Shown here piece by piece: positions 56,177 through 64,000 of a stretch of DNA of 64,000 nucleotides (positions are counted from its first letter, which is position 1; the number at the start of each line of letters is the position of its first letter). The position numbers and the translations under genes are program-made. Location of the stretch: contig NZ_AKJT01000001.1 in assembly GCF_000282195.1 (NCBI RefSeq), forward strand, positions 95,229 to 159,228, written 5' to 3'. Under the pieces are notes generated by a model. The model was not told the DNA's origin. It did no database searches and saw only the letters and a list, made by a program, of their open reading frames with translations. This DNA comes from Pseudomonas sp. GM18. GTDB taxonomy: Bacteria; Pseudomonadota; Gammaproteobacteria; Pseudomonadales; Pseudomonadaceae.

Positions 56177-56389
56177 GAGCTTCTCCAAAAACCGGGCGCG
56201 CATTCTACCTGACTTGAGGCTACAGAAGGCCGGCAATTTCAATGTCGAAGCACTCTGCACAACAATTGTTGCGAACTTATGCTGGCATGTCGGCAAAGCT
56301 TTCACCCGTTACTGGCAAAAGGCTAAGCTACAGATAATTAGGTGCCGCTCTTACCGGCACTTGTCATGATTTTTCTGCCCGGATGCCTC

Positions 56390-58318
56390 ATGCGCAGTCG
56401 CCTTTTCAGTCTTTTTTCGTGTTTGCTTCTTACAGCTGCTGCCGTTCAATCCGCCCAGGCGGTAGACCTGTCTACCCAGCGCCAGTATTACGACGAAGCC
56501 AAGCGTGCCTTGGCCAAGGGCGATTCCGGCCCTTATTTCCGTTATAGCCAGGCGCTCAGCGATTACCCGCTGACCCCCTACCTGGCCTATGACGAACTGA
56601 CCGCGCGGCTGAAAACCGCAAGCAATGCCGAAATCGAGAACTTCCTCGCCGAACACGGTGACCTGCCGCAAGCCAACTGGATGAAATTGCGCTGGTTGCG
56701 CTGGCTGGCCGAACGCGGCGATTGGGAAACGTTCGTCAGATATTATGACCCCAAGCTCAATTTCACCGAACTGGACTGCCTGAACGCGCAGTATCAGATC
56801 AGCCATAACCGTAAGGCCGAAGGCTACGCCAACGCCGACAAGCTCTGGCTGAGCGGCAAAACCCGGCCCGAGGCATGCGATGCAGCGTTCGGCATGTGGG
56901 CCGCCGATGGTCAACTGACTGAACAGAAACGCTGGGAACGCACCAAGCTCGCCGCCCAGGCCAGCAACTACCCGCTGGCCAACAGCCTGATCAATGGCCT
57001 GACGACCCTCGCCCCGCGCGGTCGCCTGCTGGTGGATGTGGCGCAGAAACCCGAACTGCTGAATCAGCCATCGCGCTTCATCCCGGCCGATGAGCCGATG
57101 TCCGATATCGTCAGCCTTGGCCTGCGCCGCCTGGCCCGTCAGGATCCGGACCGGGCCATGGCCCTGCTCGACGGCTACGCCAGCAGCATGCACTTCTCCC
57201 GGGACGAAAAAGTCGCGATCGCCCGGGAAATCGGACTGACCCTCGCTCGACGTTTCGACAGCCGCGCGCTGGACGTGATGACCAAATACGACCCGGAACT
57301 GCGGGACAACACCGTTTCGGAATGGCGCTTGCGCCTGCTGTTGCGTCTGGCCCGCTGGGACGACGCCTATCAGTTGACCCGCCGCCTGCCTCAGGACCTG
57401 GCCACCACCAACCGCTGGCGTTACTGGCAGGCACGCACCCTGGAGTTGGCGCAGCCACAGAATCCGCAAGCGCAAACGCTTTACAAGGGCCTGGCTCGCG
57501 AGCGCGACTTTTACGGCTTCCTGGCGGCCGATCGCTCGCAGTCTCCCTATTCGCTGATCAACAAACCGCTGGTGCTCAGCCAGGCGCTGATCAACAAGGT
57601 GCGCAATACCCCAGGTGTGCGCCGTGCGCTGGAGTTCCATGCACGCGGGCAGATCGTCGACGGCCGACGCGAGTGGTACCACGTCAGCCAGCATTTCAGT
57701 CGAGACGAAATGGTCGCCCAGGCGAAACTGGCCTATGACCTGAAATGGTATTTCCCAGCAATCCGCACCATCAGTAAAGCGCAGTACTGGGACGACCTGG
57801 ACATCCGCTTCCCGATGGCCCACCGCGAAACCCTGGTGCGTGAAGCCAAGGTCCGTGGCCTGCACTCGAGCTGGGTGTTCGCCATCACTCGCCAGGAAAG
57901 CGCCTTCATGGACGACGCCCGTTCCGGCGTCGGCGCCAGCGGCCTGATGCAACTGATGCCAGTCACCGCCAAGGAAACCGCGCGCAAGTTCAGCATTCCC
58001 CTGGCCTCGCCGCAGCAAGTGCTCGATCCGGACAAAAACATCCAGCTCGGCGCCGCTTATCTGAGCCAGGTCCATAGCCAGTTCAACGGCAACCGCGTCC
58101 TCGCCTCCGCCGCCTACAACGCCGGCCCCGGCCGCGTGCGTCAATGGCTGCGCGGCGCCGACCACCTGAGCTTCGATGTGTGGGTGGAAAGCATCCCGTT
58201 CGACGAAACCCGCCAGTACGTGCAGAACGTGCTGTCGTATTCGGTGATCTACGGCCAGAAACTCAATTCACCGCAGCCGCTGGTGGATTGGCATGAGCGT
58301 TACTTTGACGATCAATGA
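56390..58318 (+). CDS. slt: Soluble lytic murein transglycosylase
   Basis: A 642-residue periplasmic enzyme that cleaves peptidoglycan to 1,6-anhydromuropeptides. The signal peptide is MRSRLFSLFSCLLLTAAAVQSAQA. A long alpha-helical U-shaped domain covers about 25-450, then the SLT domain with catalytic Glu in AITRQESAFMDDARSGVGASGLMQLMP and SAAYNAGPGRVRQWL. Start chosen at the signal peptide; the ribosome site is weak. A terminator follows its stop. Confidence 0.93.
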   Translation: MRSRLFSLFSCLLLTAAAVQSAQAVDLSTQRQYYDEAKRALAKGDSGPYFRYSQALSDYPLTPYLAYDELTARLKTASNAEIENFLAEHGDLPQANWMKLRWLRWLAERGDWETFVRYYDPKLNFTELDCLNAQYQISHNRKAEGYANADKLWLSGKTRPEACDAAFGMWAADGQLTEQKRWERTKLAAQASNYPLANSLINGLTTLAPRGRLLVDVAQKPELLNQPSRFIPADEPMSDIVSLGLRRLARQDPDRAMALLDGYASSMHFSRDEKVAIAREIGLTLARRFDSRALDVMTKYDPELRDNTVSEWRLRLLLRLARWDDAYQLTRRLPQDLATTNRWRYWQARTLELAQPQNPQAQTLYKGLARERDFYGFLAADRSQSPYSLINKPLVLSQALINKVRNTPGVRRALEFHARGQIVDGRREWYHVSQHFSRDEMVAQAKLAYDLKWYFPAIRTISKAQYWDDLDIRFPMAHRETLVREAKVRGLHSSWVFAITRQESAFMDDARSGVGASGLMQLMPVTAKETARKFSIPLASPQQVLDPDKNIQLGAAYLSQVHSQFNGNRVLASAAYNAGPGRVRQWLRGADHLSFDVWVESIPFDETRQYVQNVLSYSVIYGQKLNSPQPLVDWHERYFDDQ

Positions 58319-58340
58319 GCCTGCTTTGAAACGCTGACAA

Positions 58341-58374
58341 AAATGCCCGCATCGATTGATGCGGGCATTTTTTA
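58341..58374. terminator. Bidirectional terminator between slt and ABC exporter
   Basis: AAAATGCCCGCATC-GATT-GATGCGGGCATTTTTT, between convergent genes. Confidence 0.88.
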
Positions 58375-58397
58375 TGGTGCTCTACTTGGTCGGTTAC

Positions 58398-60191
58398 TTA
58401 GTCGGTTACTTGGTCGGTTGGGGCATGGAGCCCATCACTAAACTGCAACGCCGCCAATCGCGCATACAACGCATTGCTCGCAATCAACTCCTGATGCGTC
58501 CCCACTGCCACCAGTTTCCCTTGGTCCATCACGGCAATCCTGTCAGTGTTTTTCACCGTGGCCAGTCGATGGGCGATGACCAGCGTGGTGCGGTTTTTCA
58601 TCAGGCTGGGCAGGGCTTGCTGGATCAGGTGCTCGCTCTGGGCATCGAGGGCGCTGGTGGCTTCGTCGAGCAACAGGATCGGCGCGTCCACCAGCAGCGC
58701 CCGGGCGATGGCCAGGCGCTGGCGTTGCCCGCCGGACAAACCGAGACCCGCATCGCCGAGGTGGGTCTGGTAACCGTTAGGCATTTGCTCGATGAAGTCG
58801 TGGGCGTAGGCGATTTTCGCGGCTTCCTGGACCTGGGCCGAAGTCGCCGTCGGGTGGCCGTAGCGAATGTTCTCTTCGATGCTGCCGAAGAACAGCGCCG
58901 GGGTTTGCGAGACGAGGGCGAAGCAGCGGCGCAGGTCCAGAGGATCGAGTTGGGTCAGCGGCACACCGTCCAGCAGGATGCGTCCTTCAGCGGGGTCGTA
59001 AAAGCGCAACAGCAGGTCATACACCGTCGATTTGCCGGCACCGGACGGCCCGACCAAGGCAAGGGTTTCGCCGGCGTTGATGGTCAGACTCAAGCCATCG
59101 ACAGCATAGCTTTCAGGACGCGACGGGTAGGAAAAGCGCACATCGCGCAGCACTAGATCGCCCATCACCCGTTCAGGCAACGTCACCAGACCTTGGGTCG
59201 GTGGCTGGATGATGTTTTCCGAACGCAACAGCTCGGCAATCCGTTCCGCCGCCCCCGCTGCTCGCTGCAGTTCGCCGATCACTTCACTCAATGTGCCGAA
59301 GGCGCCACCGACGATCAGGCTGTAAAAGACGAACGCTGCCAGCTCACCCGCGGAAATCCGCCCGGCGATGACATCCATGCCGCCAACCCAGAGCATCACC
59401 CCGACCGCGCCCAACACCAGCAGGATCACCAGGGTAATCAACCAGGCTCGCTGGAAGATGCGCTTGCGGGCGGTATTGAAAGCCTCTTCCACGGTCGCAG
59501 CAAAACGCTGCTCGTCCTGCACCTGATGGTTGTAGGCCTGCACGGTTTTGATCTGACTCAGGGTTTCGGACACATAACTGCCGATATCGGCAACCCGGTC
59601 CTGGCTCTGTCGCGACAGGGTGCGCACCCGGCGACCAAAAATCAGGATCGGTGCGACCACCAGCGGCAATGCGATCACCACGATGCTGGTCAGCTTGGGG
59701 TTGGTGATAAACAGCAAGACAATCCCGCCGATCACCATCAACCCGTTACGCAGGAACAGCGACAACGAAGAACCAATCACCGATTGCAGCAGCGTGGTAT
59801 CGGCGGTCAGCCGGGACTGGATCTCGGAGCTGCGGTTGTCTTCATAGAAGCCTGGATGCAGGTAGACCAGGTGGTTGAACACCCGACGGCGGATGTCCGC
59901 GACAACGCGCTCGCCGATCCACGACACCAGGTAAAACCGCACAAAGGTGCCGATCGCCAGACCGATCACCAGCAGCATGAACAGGCCGATGGATTGATTG
60001 AGCAAATGCGGTGACTGGGTCATGAACCCCTGATCCACCAGCAGGCGAATCCCCTGCCCCATGGACAAGGTGATGCCGGCAGTGACAATCAACGCCAGCA
60101 AGGCGCCGAAGGCCGGCCAGCGATAAGGTGTGATGAAACGGCTGGCCAGGCGAATGGCGCGGCGGTGACGGGCAGAGAGCATGAAGATCAT
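58398..60191 (-). CDS. ABC transporter, MsbA/multidrug exporter type
   Basis: A 597-residue half-transporter. The six-helix membrane domain (about 20-320) includes LVSWIGERVVADIRRRVFNHLVYLHPGFYEDNRSSEIQSRLTADT. The ATPase has Walker A VGPSGAGKST, signature LSGGQRQRLAIARALL and Walker B ILLLDEATSALD. Members export lipids or drugs from the inner membrane. The first ATG is at 60191; one three codons later is equally possible. Alone in its transcript. Confidence 0.88.
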   Translation of the reverse strand: MIFMLSARHRRAIRLASRFITPYRWPAFGALLALIVTAGITLSMGQGIRLLVDQGFMTQSPHLLNQSIGLFMLLVIGLAIGTFVRFYLVSWIGERVVADIRRRVFNHLVYLHPGFYEDNRSSEIQSRLTADTTLLQSVIGSSLSLFLRNGLMVIGGIVLLFITNPKLTSIVVIALPLVVAPILIFGRRVRTLSRQSQDRVADIGSYVSETLSQIKTVQAYNHQVQDEQRFAATVEEAFNTARKRIFQRAWLITLVILLVLGAVGVMLWVGGMDVIAGRISAGELAAFVFYSLIVGGAFGTLSEVIGELQRAAGAAERIAELLRSENIIQPPTQGLVTLPERVMGDLVLRDVRFSYPSRPESYAVDGLSLTINAGETLALVGPSGAGKSTVYDLLLRFYDPAEGRILLDGVPLTQLDPLDLRRCFALVSQTPALFFGSIEENIRYGHPTATSAQVQEAAKIAYAHDFIEQMPNGYQTHLGDAGLGLSGGQRQRLAIARALLVDAPILLLDEATSALDAQSEHLIQQALPSLMKNRTTLVIAHRLATVKNTDRIAVMDQGKLVAVGTHQELIASNALYARLAALQFSDGLHAPTDQVTD

Positions 60192-60449
60192 CCGAAGGCG
60201 TAACCCATGGCTTTGACCCGATCAAGCCTACACTGCTCAATCGGATTGAACGCTGTAAATCACAATGAGTCGGGTTAATTATGACCGCCAAGACTAGTGG
60301 CTAGATATTATTGGTCTAAAGTCCGGGTGGAAACGTCAGGGTATTTCTGATGGACTGAAGATGCCGACCTGAAAGATCGCAGGGAATTGTCACAGCCCGG
60401 TCACCTGGCGGTTTTACAGTAAGCGCACAACCTGATGAGGAGACAGGCC

Positions 60450-60629
60450 ATGTCCTTGCAAAACAGCAGCGATGGCAAGATTCCAGTGATCCGCACGCAG
60501 CCAGACCAGTCTCTGGGGTGCTCGATTATTGATGAGGAAGGGCGTGAAGTACCGATCACTGAAAGCATGATCCAGGACGCTTGCCGCGAACTGGAAAAGC
60601 GATTGGTCAAGCCTGCCGAACAAAAGTGA
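60450..60629 (+). CDS. Small PA1571-like protein
   Basis: A 59-residue protein MSLQNSSDGKIPVIRTQPDQSLGCSIIDEEGREVPITESMIQDACRELEKRLV. The core IIDEEGREVPITE...IQDACRELEK recalls the small 'PA1571 family' of pseudomonads. GAGGAGACAGGCC gives a strong ribosome site and an intrinsic terminator follows, so it is a monocistronic real gene. Function unknown. Confidence 0.75.
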   Translation: MSLQNSSDGKIPVIRTQPDQSLGCSIIDEEGREVPITESMIQDACRELEKRLVKPAEQK

Positions 60630-60648
60630 TATAGCCACCGTCTTCTTG

Positions 60649-60674
60649 ACCCGGCCCTGTTGGCCGGGTTTTTT
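60649..60674 (+). terminator. Intrinsic terminator of the small PA1571-like gene
   Basis: ACCCGGCC-CTGTT-GGCCGGGT followed by TTTTT, 20 bases after the stop. Confidence 0.88.
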
Positions 60675-60731
60675 ATGGGTGCCTGTTTTGTGTGGCCTTC
60701 GGCAGCTCCTACAGGGATCCGGTCAGTTTCT

Positions 60732-61874
60732 TTAGACCGAGGTTGCCCCCAAGGCCGCCACAATTTGCTGCAACACCGGCGAATCCCCTTCGATCCGCAC
60801 TTTCAACCCATCGATCTCACGTCGCAGCGGGTAATGCTTGCGCAGCGCATCGAACGCCGCACGCTGCTCGCTCACATTGTCTACAAGGCTGCGGCGGAAA
60901 TCCGCGTCGTCGCGGCGCGGGTCGTACACGCCACGGCACAACATCGCCAGCGCCCAGGCCGGATCGGTGTCGGCGTTCAACGTCACCGCCGACAGCCATG
61001 GTGCTGGCAGCAAGTCGCTCAGGCTGACCTGTTCCGGTTGCCCAAGGAATTCGCAAAACGCCTGATAGATCTGCGCCGTCCCGCGCTGTTTGCCGTCGAG
61101 GCTGTAGCCGGCAATGTGCGGCGTCGCGATGACACACAACTCCGCCAGCGCTACATCGACTTCAGGCTCAGCCTCCCAGACATCCAGCACCGCTTGCAGA
61201 TCTTCACGTTGCAACAGCACCTGACGCAGGGCGACGTTGTCGATCACCGGGCCACGACTGGCGTTGATCAGCCAGGTGCCGGGTTTGAGTTGGTTTAAAC
61301 GGTTTTTATCGAACAGATGCCAGGTTGCCTGAGGACCTTGTTTGTCCAGCGGCGTGTGCAGGCTGATGACGTCGCATTGCGCAATGATCTGCTCGAGGCT
61401 GACGTAATCGCCCCCTTCAGCGGCTTGCCGTGGCGGATCGCAAACCAGCACGTTCCAGCCAAGGCCTTGCAGAACCTTGACCAGCCGCCCCCCCACTTCA
61501 CCGGCGCCGACCACGCCATAAGTGCGCTGAGTCAGGTCGACACCTTCGATTTCGGCCAGGGTCAGCAAGCTGCCCAGCACGTAATCGACCACACCCCGGG
61601 CATTGCAGCCTGGCGCGCTGGACCAGGTGATGCCGGCCTGCTGAAAGTAGTCCAGATCCAAATGATCGGTGCCGATGGTGCACGTGCCGACAAAGCGTAC
61701 CTTGCTGCCTTCGAGCAATGCACGGTCGACGTTGGTCACCGAGCGCACCAGCAGCACATCGGCCTGCTCGACAGTGGCGCGGTCGATGGAACGTCCCGGC
61801 ACTCGGCGGATTTCACCGAAGCTTTCAAAGAAAGCATCGAGCAGCGGGATATTTTCGTCGGCAACAATCAACAT
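60732..61874 (-). CDS. pdxB: Erythronate-4-phosphate dehydrogenase
   Basis: A 380-residue D-2-hydroxyacid dehydrogenase in pyridoxal-phosphate synthesis. It begins [23 protein letters not shown], typical for PdxB. NAD fold [20 protein letters not shown], catalytic Arg in [10 protein letters not shown], His in [23 protein letters not shown], and the C-terminal PdxB-specific domain (about 290-380). AGGAG precedes the ATG. Confidence 0.95.
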   Translation of the reverse strand: MLIVADENIPLLDAFFESFGEIRRVPGRSIDRATVEQADVLLVRSVTNVDRALLEGSKVRFVGTCTIGTDHLDLDYFQQAGITWSSAPGCNARGVVDYVLGSLLTLAEIEGVDLTQRTYGVVGAGEVGGRLVKVLQGLGWNVLVCDPPRQAAEGGDYVSLEQIIAQCDVISLHTPLDKQGPQATWHLFDKNRLNQLKPGTWLINASRGPVIDNVALRQVLLQREDLQAVLDVWEAEPEVDVALAELCVIATPHIAGYSLDGKQRGTAQIYQAFCEFLGQPEQVSLSDLLPAPWLSAVTLNADTDPAWALAMLCRGVYDPRRDDADFRRSLVDNVSEQRAAFDALRKHYPLRREIDGLKVRIEGDSPVLQQIVAALGATSV

Positions 61875-61957
61875 GGCAGGCTCCTTTGGCGGACCGGCAG
61901 TTTAGGCGCAGATTGAGGTGATGGGCCAGCAGGTATTACGCACCGCAAGTGCCCTCC

Positions 61958-62090
61958 TGTGGCGAGGGAGCTTGCTCCCGTCCGGCTGCGAAGCAGGCGC
62001 AAAGACTGATGCCGTGGTGTGTCTGAAGATAATGGGTAGCTGATTTTGGGGCTGCTGCGCAGCCCAGCGGGAGCAAGCTCCCTCGCCACA
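61958..62090. repeat. REPIN (inverted REP pair)
   Basis: Arms 'tgtggcgagggagcttgctcccg' in part and complement; same family as 20181-20312. It lies between divergent pdxB and the MATE gene. The gap 61875-62209 otherwise shows no gene. Confidence 0.85.
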
Positions 62091-62209
62091 GGGAGTGGGG
62101 GATGCCCGTAAAGCTGATTACAAATCCGCAACACAGGATTTTTCCTGACCATTGCGTCAAGGCGTAGAATGCGCCGCCTCGCGCATCAAAATCCTTTGGA
62201 CGTTTCGCC

Positions 62210-63619
62210 TTGAATTCCGTGACTGACCACACCGCCGCTATTTCCCTCAACCGCCCGGCCCGGGTTCGCCTGGAGCTGAAGAACCTGCTCGACCTGGCAT
62301 TGCCGATCATGATCGCGCAACTGGCGACCACCGCCATGGGCTTCGTCGATGCGGTGATGGCGGGTCGGGTCGGGCCTCGCGATCTGGCGGCCGTCGCGCT
62401 CGGCAACTCGATCTGGGTGCCGGTGTTTCTGTTGATGACCGGTACGCTGCTGGCCACCACCCCGAAAGTCGCCCAGCGCTTCGGTGCCGGCACTCACAGT
62501 GAGATCGGCCCGATCGTGCGTCAGGCCTTGTGGCTGGCGCTGGTGGTGGGCTTGATGGCGACCGGCATGCTGTTCAGCGCCGAACCGATCCTGCACATCA
62601 TGAAGGTCGACCCCGAGCTGATCGGCCCGTGCATGCAATACCTGCACGGCATCGCCAGCGGCCTGCCCGCCGTCGCGTTCTATCACGTATTGCGCTGCTT
62701 CAGCGATGGCCTGGGTCGCACGCGTCCGGCCATGGTCCTTGGTTTGTGCGGGCTGGCGCTGAACATTCCGCTCAATTACATCTTCATCTATGGCCACTTT
62801 GGTGTGCCGGCGATGGGCGGTGTCGGCTGCGGCTGGGCCACGGCGATCGTGATGTGGGTGATGGCACTAGGCATGGCCGGCTGGGAGCGCTGGGCGCCGG
62901 CCTATCAGTCGAGCCAATTGTTCAACCGTTTCGACTGGCCGCAATGGGCGGTGATCAAACGCCTGCTGGGCATTGGCCTGCCGATCGGCATCGCGGTGTT
63001 CGCCGAGTCGAGCATCTTCGCCGTGATCGCCCTGCTGATCGGCAGCCTCGGCGCCACTGTGGTCGCCGGGCACCAGATCGCCCTGAATTTCAGCTCGCTG
63101 GTGTTCATGATCCCCTACTCCCTCGGCATGGCCGTGACCGTGCGGGTCGGCCAGGCATTGGGCCGTGAAGAACCACGCGAAGCACGCTTCGCCGCCGGGG
63201 TCGGTATGGGCACGGCGCTGGCTTATGCGTGCCTGTCGGCGAGCCTGATGCTGTTGCTGCGTGAACCCATCGCCGCGATCTACACCGCCGACCCGACGGT
63301 GATTCACGTGGCCGCGATGCTGATTGTGTACTCGGCGCTGTTCCAGTTTTCCGATGCGATCCAGGTGACAGCGGCCGGCGCACTGCGCGGCTATCAAGAC
63401 ACGCGAGTGACGATGATCCTGACGCTGTTCGCTTATTGGGGCATCGGTTTGCCGGTGGGTTACGCCTTGGGCCTGACCGATTGGTTCGGCGCGCCGAGCG
63501 GCCCGAGCGGGCTGTGGCAGGGTTTGATCGTCGGCTTGAGTTGCGCGGCGCTGATGCTGTCGATCCGCCTGGCGCGCAGCGCACGCAAGCGGATCCGCAT
63601 CAGTCATTCGGCCGGTTAA
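62210..63619 (+). CDS. MATE family efflux transporter, NorM-like
   Basis: A 469-residue inner-membrane protein with 12 hydrophobic helices in two repeats: LALPIMIAQLATTAMGFVDAVMAGRVGPRDLAAVALGNSIW and, in the second half, GLPIGIAVFAESSIFAVIALLIGSLGATVVAGHQIALNFSSLVFMIPYSLGMAVTVRVGQALG. It exports cationic compounds by cation antiport. The start is either TTG at 62210 or GTG at 62219; neither has a strong ribosome site. A terminator shared with tusA follows. Confidence 0.92.
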   Translation: MNSVTDHTAAISLNRPARVRLELKNLLDLALPIMIAQLATTAMGFVDAVMAGRVGPRDLAAVALGNSIWVPVFLLMTGTLLATTPKVAQRFGAGTHSEIGPIVRQALWLALVVGLMATGMLFSAEPILHIMKVDPELIGPCMQYLHGIASGLPAVAFYHVLRCFSDGLGRTRPAMVLGLCGLALNIPLNYIFIYGHFGVPAMGGVGCGWATAIVMWVMALGMAGWERWAPAYQSSQLFNRFDWPQWAVIKRLLGIGLPIGIAVFAESSIFAVIALLIGSLGATVVAGHQIALNFSSLVFMIPYSLGMAVTVRVGQALGREEPREARFAAGVGMGTALAYACLSASLMLLLREPIAAIYTADPTVIHVAAMLIVYSALFQFSDAIQVTAAGALRGYQDTRVTMILTLFAYWGIGLPVGYALGLTDWFGAPSGPSGLWQGLIVGLSCAALMLSIRLARSARKRIRISHSAG

Positions 63620-63627
63620 GCGAACAC

Positions 63628-63660
63628 AAAAAAGAGCCTGCATATGCAGGCTCTTTTTTT
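63628..63660. terminator. Bidirectional terminator between MATE gene and tusA
   Basis: AAAAAAGAGCCTGCAT and its complement ATGCAGGCTCTTTTTTT form a perfect stem between convergent genes. Confidence 0.9.
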
Positions 63661-63667
63661 GTGCCCG

Positions 63668-63919
63668 TTAAGCGAGCTTCTTGCGGATCCAGTACAGGTA
63701 GGTGCCAGCCTCTTCGTGCTGCGCCACCAACTCGTGATCGAGGAACACGCAGAACTTGGGAATGTCGCGACGGGTCGACGGGTCGGTGGCGATCACCTTC
63801 AGCAGGCCGCCGGGCACCAGGTCACGGATGTGCTGGTGCAGCATCATCACCGGTTCCGGGCAATTGAGGCCGGTGGCGTCGAGGGTGCCGTCGACCGGCG
63901 TATCGATCATTTCACTCAT
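63668..63919 (-). CDS. tusA: Sulfur-carrier protein TusA
   Basis: An 83-residue protein that relays persulfide sulfur for tRNA thiolation. The sulfur-accepting Cys20 is in [15 protein letters not shown], followed by the family's [20 protein letters not shown]. Length equals that of E. coli TusA. The ATG at 63919 follows AGGAGTAAACC. Confidence 0.93.
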   Translation of the reverse strand: MSEMIDTPVDGTLDATGLNCPEPVMMLHQHIRDLVPGGLLKVIATDPSTRRDIPKFCVFLDHELVAQHEEAGTYLYWIRKKLA

Positions 63920-64000
63920 GGTTTACTCCTGAAACATGCCGGCATTGTCGCGCATTGCCGGGTGTCTAGTCACTGGCAGCTGATCGTTCCCACGCTCTGC

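Noticed and set aside
63980..64000. 'gatcgttcccacgctctgc' at the right edge as a repeat
   Set aside because: It resembles the first half of a common Pseudomonas palindrome, but the other half lies outside the window, so it cannot be confirmed.

Overview
The window is a chromosomal segment of a fluorescent Pseudomonas (P. fluorescens complex). The evidence is the GC-rich Pseudomonas codon use, REP/REPIN palindromes, PvdS-type iron-starvation boxes in front of a peptide synthetase, RsmX-type small RNAs, and the conserved gene order psrA-lexA-sulA-topA-fadAB-uup-slt. All calls come from reading the sequence and recalled family knowledge; no database search was run.

Layout. (1) 1-13469: a pyoverdine-type locus with a giant NRPS (5' part only, minus strand), a type II thioesterase and, divergently, an SCP2-JmjC protein. 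Each has a PvdS-like box upstream. (2) 13490-14662: an MFS transporter. (3) 14945-18998: a compact terpenoid operon with isopentenyl-diphosphate isomerase, a methyltransferase, a 74-residue unknown, a relic of a deleted methyltransferase, a second methyltransferase and a class I terpene cyclase. Its logic resembles the sodorifen/chlororaphen (methylated farnesyl diphosphate) clusters and it is the most interesting item here. A broken glutathione S-transferase tail and REP repeats follow. (4) 19425-27775: accessory genes, including a DUF6124 gene with a structured leader, an alpha/beta hydrolase, isonitrile hydratase with a GlxA-type regulator, a LysE exporter opposite a MocR regulator, two tandem rsmX-like sRNAs and an LprI-like protein.

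(5) 27858-40868: a quinohemoprotein amine dehydrogenase (QHNDH) island. The structural and maturation operon qhpA-D-C-B runs on the minus strand. A phenylacetaldehyde-dehydrogenase-like gene has a clear sigma-54 promoter. A second minus-strand operon holds a sigma-54 activator followed by the ABC transporter (qhpF), protease (qhpE) and flavin monooxygenase (qhpG) needed to build and export the cross-linked gamma subunit. Together they would oxidise primary amines such as phenylethylamine to aldehyde and then acid.

(6) 41029-64000: mostly core genome. It contains methylthioinosine phosphorylase, nagZ, psrA (tandem autoregulatory boxes), lexA-sulA (double SOS box), topA, fadBA (degenerate tandem PsrA-like boxes), a universal stress protein, uup, slt, an ABC exporter, pdxB, a MATE pump and tusA, separated by clear intrinsic terminators and REPINs. 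The NRPS is cut by the left edge of the window.
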